64,000 bases of DNA from Phlebotomus papatasi (lineage: Eukaryota; Arthropoda; Insecta; Diptera; Psychodidae), in the NCBI RefSeq assembly GCF_024763615.1, contig NC_077222.1, positions 79,360,001 through 79,424,000 of the forward strand, read 5' to 3'. The position numbers were made by a program, and so were the translations under genes. Below the pieces are notes generated by a model. It saw nothing but the letters and a program-made list of their open reading frames with translations. It searched no databases and was not told the DNA's origin. Below, piece after piece: positions 37,331-49,152 of the stretch (positions are counted from its first letter, which is position 1; each line of letters starts with the position of its first letter).

Positions 37331-38040
37331 AAGTTTGGAAAAGTAATAAAAATGCGAAGCGTGAAAGTAATTTCTTAAATAAAAATTCGCAATTTTCCAG
37401 TAAATTATGGCATGCTTCTTGATATCCTTGACTTTTTTCTCAAGGAATTATTTCAATTAACCTTAAAAATTACTAGAAAATTTAAATTTTTAGTCTAATC
37501 GCAAGTCAAGGACTTTATCAATGTTACTGTGCATCAATTTCAGTTCTATGATTAAGTTATGTAAATATTAAGCACAATTCGACCGGTCGGCGAATCATAA
37601 TAAGTGAAGCTTTTTTCACTGAAATATTGTTCTATTTTGCAACAATTCCTAAAAATGTGTTTTCCTATTTTATTTTAATAAATTTTTAATTTAAGGTGTT
37701 ATCCGTGAAGTGTACAAAAAGCCTAAGTTAAATTAATTACTTTACAATTTTGTGGTTTATTTAATTTTAAGAAAAAATGGGTGGTCGAGTAGAGGCACTC
37801 TGATAACAAAGTGGTCGAATAGAGGAACACTTCGCATTTTTAAAACATTTTTTTTCTAATTTTAAATTATATTATGTCTAAATGAAGTTCACAATTAGTT
37901 AGATAAAGATCTATTCTATAGTTTTAGGCAAAAACCCTATCAAAAAATACAAATTATAACTGTCTTTTCAAAAGTTTTTCACAAAATCTATCCTTAAGTG
38001 GTCGACATAGGGTACTTTATCTTAATTCCTCTATTCATAC
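37331..38040. other. Intergenic DNA, nothing firm
   Basis: AAAGTGGTCGAATAGAGG and AAGTGGTCGACATAGGG words recur (about 37780-38010), hinting at a decayed repeat. Ends not defined. Confidence 0.35.
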
Positions 38041-38490
38041 AGGGAGAAGTAGGGGCAGTAGGGCACTTTTAAAAAAAATAGGGGCTGTTTAAAATTAGGA
38101 TTTTTCTTCTATTTTTAAATGAATCTGGATATTACCAAGATATAATTTGGCTCCACAAACCAATTTTGAGGTTAAATAACGTTATGATAAGGCTCAATTC
38201 CAAAAAATGGCAAAGCGTCACAGCTTTGCTTAATGCTCAAGCTCACGATATATAAATCACAAAAGCATTTCAAAATCAAAAATTGGTAAATGAATGATCA
38301 TTTTAGAATGTTCCTGTATGAGTTACAAGCACATGGACAAACAAATAATGTAAACACGAGAAAGCTAAATCACTCACGGATATTTAATCGATTGAACTGA
38401 TTTCAAAATCAGTTAAACTTTCAAGTTCTTTACATTTTGGGATGTTGATAAAGAATATTCAAGTTTAAAAACAAAACCTCAAGGGTACTT
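38041..38490. mobile_element. MITE family F6 (copy 3), right end broken by E4
   Basis: The left end GGGAGAAGTAGGGGCAG and core ATAATTTGGCTCCACAAAC match F6. The right end reads AAGGGTACTTCAC where other copies have AGGTACCCCACTTC. E4 sits in this terminus. The copy also has extra unmatched sequence and is degenerate. Confidence 0.55.
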
Positions 38491-39040
38491 CACTGAGAAA
38501 AAAACGGGGGTGCGATTAACTTTTTTTCCTCATAACTTTAACACTTTTCATATGTAAAAATATATTAACATTTTTTAATGTTAATTTTACACCCTTTTAC
38601 GGGTAAAATTAACATGGGAAAAGGGTAATTTTAACCCCTAGTACACCTAAAAAGCTTAATATTTACACCAATTTGGGATCAATTTTTCAGGGTAAAATAA
38701 ACATTTCTGGAATGTTATTTTAACTTTTTCGGATTTCCCTATGTTCAATTTTTTTTAGAATCATTTTGTTCGTTAGTTCATTGAGAGAAATCCGAAAAAG
38801 TTAAAGTAAGATTCTGGAAATGTTTATTTTACTCTGCAGTATTGATTCGAAATCGCTGTAAATATTACCCTTTTTAGGTGTATTAAGGGTTAAAGTTACT
38901 CTTTTTCATGTTAATTTTACTTTTAAGAATGTGTAAAGTTAACATTAAAAAATGTTGATTGTTGATATATTTTTACACCTAAAAAGTGTTAAAGTTATGA
39001 GGAAAAAAGTTAATCGCGCCCCCGTTTTTTTTTCTCAGTG
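38491..39040. mobile_element. Foldback-like element E4, near-perfect palindrome
   Basis: The ends CACTGAGAAAAAAACGGGGG and CCCCCGTTTTTTTTTCTCAG (then TG) are flanked by TT rather than TA. The arms of about 230 bp pair nearly throughout and are rich in TGTTAATTTTAC and GTAAAATTAACA. Non-coding. Confidence 0.85.
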
Positions 39041-40918
39041 TTCACATGGTTAATCTTATAAAATTCGTCTTCTGTTTTTTTTTCATCTCTTTAGCTGTAC
39101 AGAATATAAAAATCAATCTTGATCCCGTAAAAAATTATTCAAGTGTGAGCTATTAAGTTCAGAACAGCAACATATAAAATTCTTTTCTGATCAATACCTG
39201 CTATATCTAGGCTATAGTTGAGCATTTGTGGGTGGAGGATGAATAGAAACGAAAAAAGAGACAGCTTTAAGCTCCTGTATCTTTTCCAAGTCGACACCTC
39301 AACGGGATTTGAATTGTTGTTGAAAATGGAGAAAGACGTAAATTGATAAAAATCAATGAAGCATGAATTCAAAATAGAAACGTCTATAAAAGAGTATTTT
39401 GGGAGGAGAAAATGAAAATTAAATGAAAACGCAGAAAAAAAATATTCATTTTGGTCATATATTTGTAAATAATGTAAAATTTGAAAAATAAAATTCCATT
39501 TACCATAATATTTTAATAGATTTCCTATTCGGTAGGGTAACATATAAAAAAAGGTAATATCTCCATGGGGTATATAGCAATATCCGATTTGTACAACATC
39601 TATTTTTAACCACAGAGGGATCCCTATTCTAGGTATTACCATGGGAAAACACACAATCAATTGTGTTTCTTAAATACAGATATAGAAATTCTCTGAAAAA
39701 TCTATCCATGATTCCTTCAAAGCTGTCCTTTTCTAAACTTATATCTTTGCAGTCGTTGCTGATTCATTCTTTGTTGGTCGTATCAAAATAGAACGTTCGT
39801 GCGTATATTCAAAAGTGCTGACAAATCTTTAGGTTGTTGAAAAAAATCGGGCATTCCAAGGAGTATTGGGTAGTATAGGAAAAAAAAAACGAACACCCCC
39901 CCAAAGTGGAATACATTTATTCCCAACTTTCCCTGATATCCCTTGAGTCTTTATATACCAGTAATCAATTCCTCCCTATCTACCGCGACCGCCTTTTTTT
40001 TAAGTTTACTTGCTGCCATCGTAGGTTTTCTGACAAAGCTCGAATTTTGTACCCTGAACCCGTACAATTGCTCAGAGTAAGGGAAAAGACATTAAATCCC
40101 ATGAAATAATTGTTCGGGTCTCCAGTACATCAGCATTTGAGAATCACAATTGAAGGGAATATACTTGAACTTTTCGATTTGTGTGGTTCAATTTTGGAAT
40201 TCTCAGGACTTTTCCTTTCTTTGTTTGACACCACCCCCATTCAGCCTATATCAAGACAAATGAAAATCACTGGCAAGAGTGACAAAGAAGTGGAAGAAAG
40301 AGTATATAAAGTGTGGTACTGCGACACGCTTCACTAAATTGCCGATTAATGGATGAGGATAAGAGAGAATGACTTTGGGAAACACTATTAGAAGTCAATA
40401 AATATTTCTGCCTAAAGCAAGGTATCTCACATGAGTTGTGAATTTTAAACTTTGCCGTGATCTTTGAAAAGTTCTTACACGATTGGCAATATTTTTCCTT
40501 AACACAGTGAGTTCTTATCACACTCACGCAAGCAGCAAGCAGCCTGTATAATTTTGCACATAACAAGACCATAAGATACTATACAGATAATATTAATGAT
40601 TTGAGCATAATCATCATCATGCTTTAAATCCAATTGCTGAAGTTTTTTACCTATGTAGCTCAGTCTAAACCAATTTAATAATAAGTCACACTCCGTTAAA
40701 ACAGAATATTTTATTAACCTGTTCCTTAAAATTTCATCACCGAAAAAGTTGGTTTTAGGAACTTCCATATCCACTAACTTTGGATTATTTATTTTGATTG
40801 AATTTCTGTATGTTGTATCAGATTTTTTGACCTTTTAAACCAAAAACAGGACTACATACGTACGTACATTGACTTGAGTTAAAGTAGGTTAGAGTTCATA
40901 ACCTGGCCGAATTAAGTT
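39041..40918. other. Intergenic DNA, no supported gene
   Basis: A long minus-strand frame at 39139-39660 is hydrophobic, resembles no known protein, and its first codon is TTG. Frames at 40267-40774 are equally unconvincing. Confidence 0.35.
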
Positions 40919-41269
40919 ACAGAGGGTGGTCCGAATGAACTGCAACTTTCTAAAACGCTGTATTTTCTTGATTTCATAAAGAATTTTATTGGTGGAAAAG
41001 GAAAAAAAATCATAAAACCTTCTTTATTTGTGAATCCATTTGAAATTTGTGATATAATCATCTTAGGTACTAACTCTACTACCCTGAGTTTTTTGATGAA
41101 TGTATGCACGCTGCCCAAATGTGAGTATCCGCGGAATACAAGTCCATTAACGACGAAGAGCTGTTCTCACCTCATCCACACTTTGATGTTATTTAGTCCT
41201 AATCTTGGTCAAAAAGAATGCCCCTCTTTTAGAGATGATCGGATTTGCAGTCGATGACCGTGGAGGCTA

Positions 41270-41746
41270 ATATGTGCTCAGATTGTAAGGCCTGATGGGG
41301 CTCACTTAAATAAAATTACGAACACTTATAGGGAAATCGGAGAACTGAAGGTGCCACCCATTTTTCACTTCATCAGAGTGGACCGTCCACGGCGACTGAT
41401 GCTCACTCACTGAAGACTGAGGATATAACAACAAAAGCCCCAATCTAACAATAAAAGCCCCAAAGCAACCTTTCAGCACCCATACGGGATGGTAGGGGGG
41501 GGGGGCGTGTCAAAGGAATAACGGATTAGGATTGATGGGTCATGGTCGTCGACTGGGTTGACATGTGTCGAATAGGCCATACGTTCTACAAAATTAACAA
41601 CAAAACGTTGTTTTTTAAACCAATTTTGTTTGACGCGTGATTTCTCTGGCGGTAACGAATTATTTGAAACTTCCAATATCTTTTATCGAAATTTTTGTAT
41701 GCCCTTTGTGTATCTGGGCATAAATAAATAAAACAATTCAATTCAA
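41270..41746 (+). mobile_element. Retroposon-like 3' fragment with (ATAA)n tail
   Basis: Homologous to 18600-18840 across 41330-41600. It ends in ATAAATAAATAAAACAATTC at 41719-41738, a tail typical of non-LTR elements. It interrupts the Tc1-like transposase remnant. The left boundary is uncertain by about 60 bp. A G11 run and 'AAAGCCCCAA' duplications lie inside. Confidence 0.5.
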
Positions 41747-41914
41747 CGGCTTAAGAGGTACTTCCAGGACATCCTTTCTACACTACAATCCAAAAATCCC
41801 AGTGGAATGCGGTAATCTTCCGTCATCGAAGTCCATACCATAAAAAACGATTGCCCTCGACTTTCGGTAATCATTCGAATGTCCAAATTATTGTATGGCC
41901 TTTTCCTAAAACCG

Positions 41915-42038
41915 GGGTGAGCAAAATCCGTTTGAAACCGAATAAACGTCAAAATAAGTTTGTCCGGGTAATGTTTTGATCAGTGAAACAAAATTTTCAT
42001 TTGACGTTTGTTCGGTTTCAAACGGGTTTTGCTCACCT
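41915..42038. mobile_element. Short MITE with GGTGAGCAAAA ends
   Basis: Left GGTGAGCAAAATCCG then TTTGAAACCGAATAAACG; right the inverse CGTTTGTTCGGTTTCAAACG then GGTTTTGCTCACC. A second copy is at 48391-48525. Inserted in the transposase remnant. Confidence 0.8.
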
Positions 42039-42269
42039 CTAAAATAAAAACGATCATTTTGTTTGTTGACGATTTGTTCAACTGCAAAAATTCTCGCACT
42101 AAAGAATCCGATGTACGCCAACTGGCCTCTAACTTTGTTTTGTGATGACGCAGTTTTTTACCTCAGCATTATAGCGTTTTGCAACGCTCTTAAGATTCCT
42201 GCTTCGAGTTATGTTTCCAAACATGAAATATTTAACACTAAACCTACCAAGACCCGGCCAAATTGACCG

Positions 42270-43317
42270 CACAGTAAAAAAATAAGTACCATTATAACAG
42301 CGTTATCACACTTGCACATTCAAATTTTAATGTGCTTCACATTAATTGTCGCTTGTGAGCGTCCAAATATGTTATTTGTGTCTTTGAGTCACTTAATATT
42401 TGGGGTTTTTCTATTTATTGATAAAGAAGTGGAATTGACCTGCAAAAATAAGTTTAAATTTACCTAAAGCATAAATATTTTTCACATTAAAAAAAAAGGG
42501 AAAATAGCATTAATTTTTCGCATTAATGCCATAAATCAATTTATATGAAATTTTGCGGGCCAAGTCTACCTTTTTATCAACAAATGGATCAAATTTTGAA
42601 TATAAAATGATTCAAACACACAAATTACACATTTGAACTCTCACCAGCGACAATTAATGAGAATTATATTAAAATTTTAATGTGCAAGTGTGATAACACA
42701 GTAATAGTAAATAATTTTTGACATCTCTGTTATAGTAGTAATTTTAGAAATCGTGTAATTTCCTAAGTAAGTAATAAGTGTAAGTTTTTTGCGTGTAATT
42801 TCCAGCGTGTAATGTTTTTCGCGCATAATTTTCAGAATGTAATTTTCAAATATGTGTAAAAAGGAGCATGTCAAATTAAAAAAACGTGTAATTTCTAGCG
42901 TGTAATTTCTAGCGTATAATTTCTAGCATGTAATTTTATTTTCCTCCATGTTTATAATTATAATTTTATTTTTATTCCTCCATGTCTAGCATCAACTTGC
43001 CTCGTTTATTTGGAAAAATTTCTTTTGTGAAGGTGGATACTTCCAGTAGCTGTCAAACCATAATGGCGATTTTACACGTTTCTGATTACACGCCCCAAAT
43101 TTTACACGCTACAGAATATTTACCACTTTTTAAGTGAGCTGTTCCACTTGAATAGTGGTAAAAATTACATGTTTAAATTACACGCTGAAAATTTTTACAC
43201 AATTTATATTTTACGAAAAAAAAAAACCATTTTAATAGTGGTAAAAATTAAAATTTACATTGTTTTAGTGGTAATTTGGAAATTACACGTTATTTTTTTC
43301 CACGATTTTTTACTGTG
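42270..43317. mobile_element. Foldback-like element E6
   Basis: The ends CACAGTAAAAAA and TTTTTTACTGTG. The interior is GTGTAATTTC(C/T)AGC repeats on the left and AATTACACG plus GTGGTAAAAATTA words on the right, forming a loose inverted repeat. The flanks (CG left, TA right) do not form a clean duplication. It contains E7. Confidence 0.65.
42302..42700. mobile_element. Palindromic MITE E7 nested in E6
   Basis: Left GTTATCACACTTGCACATT, right AATGTGCAAGTGTGATAAC. The arms extend with AAATTTTAATGTG and ATTAATTGTCGCT plus complements. Superfamily unclear. Confidence 0.75.
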
Positions 43318-43767
43318 TATCCTAACCGCAGTCTGTCCGACCAAAAACGATCGGTAGGCTTAGTGTTAACCACATTCAGGTTTTGGAGAGCTCTAATGGT
43401 AGCCTCTTGTGTCCTTCCAGCAAAATTGCCAATCACGGTATCACGTCTGATGTGAGTTCCATTACTGATTAAAAAAAAATCATTAAAAATTTTCGTAAAT
43501 GCTTTTGTAGGCTTGCAGCCAATAAAGTAAATTACCATTATGCGAAATATGAATGCCATATCACGAGCGGTTTGACAGTTATAGCAATTTGAATTTAGTT
43601 ACAATTCGTTCCGGCCACCCTATATAATATTTTATATGTTCATCCACAATTATTTTGAAACTCTGAAAATTACAGCGCCAGTATGTCTATTTTTTAACAA
43701 ACATTTTAAAAGTGGATTTATTTTTATTTTAATACTTGAATGGACCATAATAGCAGCCGCTGCCAAA

Positions 43768-43985
43768 TAGGGGAAAGTACTCTCCTTTCGAACGTTCATG
43801 CCTTCGAATAATGTGAATTTTCTTTAATTTGTCCTCAGAGACTTACACATTTTTATTAAATATTAGTTAGCTTATCATCAATTATTATTGATAATTGTAA
43901 TTGTATTTAAGTCCGTAAGGAAAAATAAAAGAAAAGTCACATTATTCAAAAGCATGAGCGGTCGAAGGGAGAGTATTTTCCCCTA
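43768..43985. mobile_element. MITE, TAGGGGA superfamily, family F1 (second copy)
   Basis: Left TAGGGGAAAGTACTCTCC, right GGAGAGTATTTTCCCCTA is a close inverse. Arms GAATAATGTGAATTTTC and its complement as in 1105-1293. Confidence 0.85.
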
Positions 43986-44420
43986 CGTATTCAAATTTAT
44001 TTTTTACAATGACGAATAAATGATTTCGCCTGGCGGTATACAGAATTTATCTGGCCATTTTTCGTATTTAATTTCATATAAAAATTAAATTTTATTGTAA
44101 AATAGCAAAAATAACAAACTGCATTCGTATGGACCAAGTGGTAGTTGCTGCAATATGATTTTTATATTGCAATTTGACGTTCTGCAGATATATTCTTCTT
44201 GCCTTGATTATTCATGATATAAAAAATAAAAAAACAGATAAAGAGGACAACAAGATATTGAGGAGGAAAATAACGAAAATTCAGTGAGTTACCCTGATCA
44301 TAAAACGCTTTATGAAGAACTATTCTTCTATATGGTTCTGATGTACACGAAAACATCTTAAGATAAAGCGGACAATATGATGAAAATTCCAATCCAATCA
44401 GCAAGGAATCTGACTAATGG
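43986..44420. other. Intergenic DNA, nothing recognised
   Basis: No gene or repeat end recognised. Confidence 0.4.
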
Positions 44421-44422
44421 CC

Positions 44423-44523
44423 TCTACACACTAGAGAAAATTATGTCCATATTGAAGCAAATTCCCTGTGCTTGTGTACGAAAAACTCTTAAATATGGAC
44501 ATAAATTTCTGTAGTGTGTAGAC
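44423..44523. mobile_element. Short MITE with CTCTACACACTA ends
   Basis: CTCTACACACTAGAG then TTATGTCCATATT; right AATATGGACATAAAT then GTAGTGTGTAGAC. Same family as 12750-12853. Confidence 0.8.
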
Positions 44524-45046
44524 ACCATAAAACTTCGAACGTTAAAATAGTAGTGAAAGTATTAAAATAGTTTCTGAAGTCTAAGCAATGGCAGCATATG
44601 CCACTTGGTGCATTTCCGCATTTCCGTATTTCTGTATTTCAACATTTAATTCTGGTTTCAAGTTTTTCTCCAAAAGCTGTTTTGGAAAGCTTTTTTCGTG
44701 GTCTAGAAGCTGGTCTGTTTGAGCTGGAGAATCGTCACATATAATGTTACCAATTCACTTATCTGTGTATTCCTACAATTATGAGAATTTGTTGATTTAA
44801 GTCTGGAAGGAGACCGAGTGTCTACTGCTCGGTGCAATTTTTTGTTACGTTTAATATTTTGATACATTTTTCTCCTATTCGAGGATCCAAGTTATTCTGG
44901 AAATATCACTGAAATATTGATCTTAGAAAATAAGTTGGTCAGAATTGATATTATTTTGTATTTTCCTTGTTTATACTCTTTAAAATGGTTCCGGTCAAAA
45001 TTCTTAAAGTCAAAATTCCGAATTCTGACAAACACTGTTTCGTCTT
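44524..45046. other. Intergenic DNA, nothing recognised
   Basis: A small run of CATTTCCG / TATTTC words near 44610; otherwise nothing. Confidence 0.4.
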
Positions 45047-45670
45047 TATGGGGAGGTAGGGCTAGGATATACAATTTCTTTTTAATATTTTTAAAGGCAA
45101 TTGGGCTTAACATATTGTAATTTAGCTGCACAGAACAATTAGGGTAAGTGTGCCAAACTCCGACCAGCTTGCAATTCCGGCCACCTTTTTTGTTCCTCGA
45201 ATTTCCATGAATTTTTAGTTTTTACGTACTCTAGAGATTATACAATGCAATAGAATAACAAAAAATGTAACTTCGACAAACGAGATGACGTGAAAAAGAC
45301 ATTGGAAGAATTCGCGAAGGGCAAGGAACTATGAGAATGAAGGTGGCCGAAATAGGGCACCTAAGCTATGTCTACATATTTATTCATTTTAAAATGTATT
45401 AAAAATGATTTTAGAGTAAATAAAGACGATAAACTGTCTACAAGGTTCTAAGCAACACTCCTTAAGTAGAAGGAAGAAAAAAAATCAATTTCTATTAAAG
45501 ATAACATTTCAAACTTGAGACTTTGGCGCTTGCATGCAACTATGCCGAAATTTGGTACACTTACCCTATGCATTTAATTAAATTATGGTGAGGCCCAGCT
45601 TCTTTCAAAAACATGTGAAAAAAATCGAATAATGCAGCCCTATAACGCAAAGTAGTATCACCTTCCCTTA
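45047..45670. mobile_element. MITE family F6 (copy 4), split by F7
   Basis: The left half (GGGGAGGTAGGGC to TAATTTAGCTGCACAGA) and right half (TTAAATTATGGTGAGGC to ATCACCTTCCCTTA) match F6. They are separated by the F7 MITE at 45140-45568. Confidence 0.65.
45140..45568. mobile_element. MITE, TAGGG superfamily, family F7, nested in F6
   Basis: Left TAGGGTAAGTGTGCCAAACT, right inverse TTTGGTACACTTACCCTA. Internal GGCCACC / GGTGGCCGAAAT words are complementary. Confidence 0.75.
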
Positions 45671-47775
45671 TATACATTCACTATGAGCGAATTGTTTAAC
45701 ATCATAAGATTAATTATTTCATGAGTAAACACAAATAGGTGAGAATTTCACAGATTGAACATTAAAAAAAAAAATGAATAAATAATTCCACTAATCGGGC
45801 TTGACGATTATTTAGTCCCCTTGAGTGAACTATACTTTGTATAGGATTAATCACCCAAAATCTAGTTAAATTCAAGCAACTATAATAAAGGTTTAGGCAT
45901 TTCTTTAAATATTTTCTTTGCTTATCAGTAATCCGTTGTATTTTTTGGTTTTAATTTCCCAGCCTGCCATTAAACTCCCATGAATAATTAAGTTTGAGAT
46001 ATATAGATGGTAAATAAAGGGAGCCATATATATATGGAAAAACTTGTGGCTTTTCGTGCTTGTTTACAATATCACACAGTCGACACAGCCCTATATAATC
46101 ATGGCTCGGTAATCACTTTTGGGACGGAGTGAGCATTTAGTCTGGAAGGGTATTAAATTATTATAATGATCCTTCTTGAAAGGGGGGGTGTATGTTATGT
46201 TATGTCAGAAGGTGGTTGAAAGCAAGGTAAATCAGAAACCACGAGTAGAAGCTTATTAAAACTTGGTAGATTGAAGGTAACTATTTTCCAATTGTTACCT
46301 CCATGGGAAGTATACCTATATACCTGAATTTGAGCTTCAGTATTTCCTTCTGCTTCTGGCACTTTACCCCAATTCCAGCTTTGGTTTAGACGATGCGAGG
46401 ATCTTAAGGTGGAGCTGGATTGTACGATGTTGTAATTCGTGCGGTAGTCGTCACTTGGTTAAGTAAGCTTCTTGGGTGGTGCCCACCCACAATTTCCGAC
46501 AGTTGCTGAAACACTCATTGCTCCACAATTGCAATTTTCTTTCACATTTCACCTCTTACAATGGGGCGTTTATACACTCTTTTTACCCCATTCTTTTTGC
46601 CCACCATCAGTACAATATCTCATTTTGTTTCTCTCCACTTCTTTCCATACTCAAACACAATCGCACTGACATAACATTTCTGTAATCGTTCTAAAACACG
46701 TGTTTTTCCACCCAGAAAAGCCCCATAGAGAAAGTGTTGAAAGAACCCCTCTTATATTCATTCATTGATGGTATTCTTCTGGAAAACCAACATACACTGA
46801 AAGCCTTGATTTATAACAAATGCCTCATCTAAACTAAACGGCCGTGTGCAGTTGAGGATTATTGAGGCTAATGCTTTTCCAAGGTTTCAAACAATTTCAC
46901 ACTATTTCAGAATATCAACGTGCAAACTACAGGTGAGAGAAATCCTTTAATCGACGATTCGTGTTTGAGAGAAGTGCCGTGAATTCAATTCACCATGACT
47001 TGTGCTGATCTCCCAAGTACTCTTATGGCACAAGGGGTATGAATGAGATGGGTTTCCTCGAATTGCTCTTCACCTCTTTTTGGGGTGGTAAGCAATGAAA
47101 CTTTTTTCATTACACCGAGATGAAAAGAGGTGCATTGTTGAAATTATTTGCACATGTAATCTCACGATGTGGTAACTTTTGCCCTTCTCACCCGCAGTAA
47201 ATTCTCAGGCATCGTCCAATTTAAGCAGTACGATAGTTGGTAACAAAGCAACTTCCGCATTGCAGGGTGTTCTGTCGTGATTTTCCTTATCAGTCTCATG
47301 CAAGACCAGTAAATTCATGCTCACTGTTCAATGCGAATATTTTCCATGCCTGGTTCTATCCGGGGGCGAGCAATTTGCTGCATTCACTGCACCTCGTGAG
47401 AATTTATGCACAAAGTGTGGTGTTTTCTTGATTCACAAAACGCTGCCACATGTTCAGGTGCTTACGTAAATGAATTTCTTGGGCAGAAAAAAACGTAAAA
47501 AGAGGTTGATCAGGTGAAATGCACAAATGCACTTTACGAAATACTTGAATTCCTTAAGTTTGTAGTAGAAATTGATTTTAGCAAAATTAATTCAACAAAA
47601 TTTATTAGTCAAAGAGAACGTATTAGTCAGTCCATGGAGTACCCTGGAAAGACATCTTGTAATGGAAACACTTCTTATGTGCTCCTTTATTCCCTTTACA
47701 AGATTACCTTGTGGACAAAGGCAGTGCTTAAGCCGATGAGCTTAAAAATTATGTTACCAGTTGAATTTCCCGAAT
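45671..47775. other. 2.1 kb with no recognised gene
   Basis: The part from about 46100 to 47450 is less AT-rich than its surroundings and could hold conserved non-coding or exonic DNA. Its open frames (46472-46685, 47237-47431) have no family resemblance. Confidence 0.4.
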
Positions 47776-48361
47776 TAGGGGAGACTGGGGCAAAATTTGT
47801 CAAAACGGAAATTTCAATATTATTTTCTAAAATAAAAGAGACTGAGGCTTGAAATTTTTATTATAGATAGCCTTCATGAACCTTCTTAAACTCACAAAGT
47901 TTCAAGGGATTCGAGGAAGGATTTTGTAAAATAAAAAAAATTGAAATTTTGAGCCCTATTTTTGGAATATTTGGCTTACAGAAAATATCAATACTGATTA
48001 GCTCAATTTAAGCACATTTCTCGTTGAGAAAAATTATCTTCGACAAAGTTGTAGACGAATAAATTTTCTATAAAAATATGTCTATTTGATATTTTTAACG
48101 TTTGCAAGAGTAAAACGTCACAAATTATCCGAAGACTGACAAAATTTGCTTCAGCAATTTTGAGAATCTTCACAAAATCGACTTTTAGAAAATGATTCGA
48201 AACTCACATTCCTATAGAGATAGAGGAAAATAGTGTTCTGCAATGTTGTAGAGCAGTAAATTTCCTATAAGAATATGTTCATTGTAAAACGTTTAAGTTC
48301 TCTCAGAGCTAATGAAAGAATTAAATATGCGTTTTGACAAGCTTTGCCTCAGTCTCCCCTG
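47776..48361. mobile_element. MITE, TAGGGGA superfamily, family F3 (second copy)
   Basis: Left TAGGGGAGACTGGGGCAAAA then GTCAAAACG; right CGTTTTGACAAGCTTTGCC then AGTCTCCCCTGA. The right TA has changed to TG. Confidence 0.8.
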
Positions 48362-48390
48362 ATGGGCACACTTCGACGTTTAAACCATCT

Positions 48391-48525
48391 CTGTAGCAGG
48401 GGTGTGCAGGAACCGTTGAAACCGAATAAACGTCAAAATAAGTTTGTCCACGTACCGTTTTGATCATTGACGTACAAGTTTCATTTGACGTTTGTTCGGT
48501 TTCAAACGGTTCTTGCACATCTCTG
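48391..48525. mobile_element. Short MITE with GGTGTGCAGGAACCG end
   Basis: Sister copy of 41915-42038: GTTGAAACCGAATAAACGTC on the left, GACGTTTGTTCGGTTTCAAA on the right, then TTGCACATCTC. Confidence 0.8.
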
Positions 48526-48551
48526 CTCTATAGCATAAGGACCTTGAGGAT

Positions 48552-48660
48552 TAGCCGGGAGACGGCTTAGAGTAATTATATTCGACATAATGGTTAAACT
48601 TCATTTTAATCATTTTCCATTAAGTCGTCTATCGGCTTAAGTTGTAAGTGTGTCTAGGGC
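48552..48660. mobile_element. MITE with GTGTGTCTAGG end, left side truncated
   Basis: GGGAGACGGCTTAGAG on the left and AAGTCGTCTATCGGCTTAAG then GTGTGTCTAGGGC on the right match the interrupted MITE at 16382-16828. Confidence 0.6.
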
Positions 48661-48966
48661 ATAAGATTCAACACTACTCTCCAGGGTTACGTGGTTCAAA
48701 ATAGATAAGAACAGCATATTTTTCTTTATTTTTTCAACATAATAAAAAAAATTATTGATTTTAAGTTCTTAGGCATATAAAAGTATAACAATTAATCTGT
48801 ATTTTCTGAAACTTTCATTTAAAAAGTTTTAAAAATTCAGCCTTAGGGATTTGATTTTCGGAAACTCATTTGAAAAAACATACTTTACGGTTGACAAGAT
48901 TTCTTGGAGTTGGTTAATCTAAAATCCAAAAACCAAATATTTCCTGTTGGCTGATGAGTTAAATTA

Positions 48967-49098
48967 CACTCAGTCCCGGCATTATGCACTTAGGGATTAT
49001 GCATCTGACGAAATTATGCACATACAATTATGCAAGTTTGCCTACCATTGAGCGTTTCTTTTCGATACCGAAAATGTGCATAATCCCGGGACTGAGTG
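48967..49098. mobile_element. Tc1/mariner-like MITE (CACTCAGTCCCGG ends)
   Basis: CACTCAGTCCCGG at the left, CCGGGACTGAGTG at the right, with TA on both sides. ATTATGCA recurs several times between them. Confidence 0.85.
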
Positions 49099-49152
49099 TA
49101 GTCCTTAAACGAATGATTTTAAAAAAAATATACGAATATTTAAATGCACTTC

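Larger units (their letters stand above)
42234..43368. mobile_element. TTAA-flanked MITE (piggyBac-like), interrupted
   Basis: TTAA|CACTAAACCTACC at the left and GGTAGGCTTAGTG|TTAA at the right. Only about 85 bp of this MITE survives, as two flanks around E6. The TTAA duplication and a short palindromic GGTC/GACC arm fit a piggyBac-type MITE. Confidence 0.7.
41750..43560 (-). pseudogene. Tc1/mariner-type transposase remnant
   Basis: A DDE transposase would cut and paste the surrounding element; this one is dead. At 41750-41910 the minus strand encodes a stretch ending VWTSMTEDYRIPLGFLD, which fits the VWG...(G)..PL.FID signature around the first catalytic-domain strands of Tc1/mariner enzymes. 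Upstream coding lies at about 42110-42233 and 43370-43560. These two pieces are in the same frame across the TTAA insertion, as expected if a MITE landed in an exon. Stops and further insertions follow, and I could not find the second and third catalytic acidic residues. The N-terminal part does not resemble a standard HTH, so its identity is weaker. Confidence 0.55.
40919..43622 (-). mobile_element. Degenerate Tc1/mariner-like element, multiply interrupted
   Basis: The left end AGAGGGTGGTCCGAATGAAC and the inverse of the right end, ATAGGGTGGCCGGAACGAAT, match at about 20 of 26 positions. Transposase-like coding runs on the minus strand between them. Three insertions split it: a retroposon-like 3' fragment (41270-41746), a MITE (41915-42038) and a TTAA-flanked MITE (42234-43368) that contains further elements. 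Confidence 0.6.

Noticed and set aside
39139..39660. 173-codon minus-strand frame
   Set aside because: It begins at TTG, is rich in F/I/Y/L/S as chance AT-rich frames are, and shows no domain, signal or splice context.
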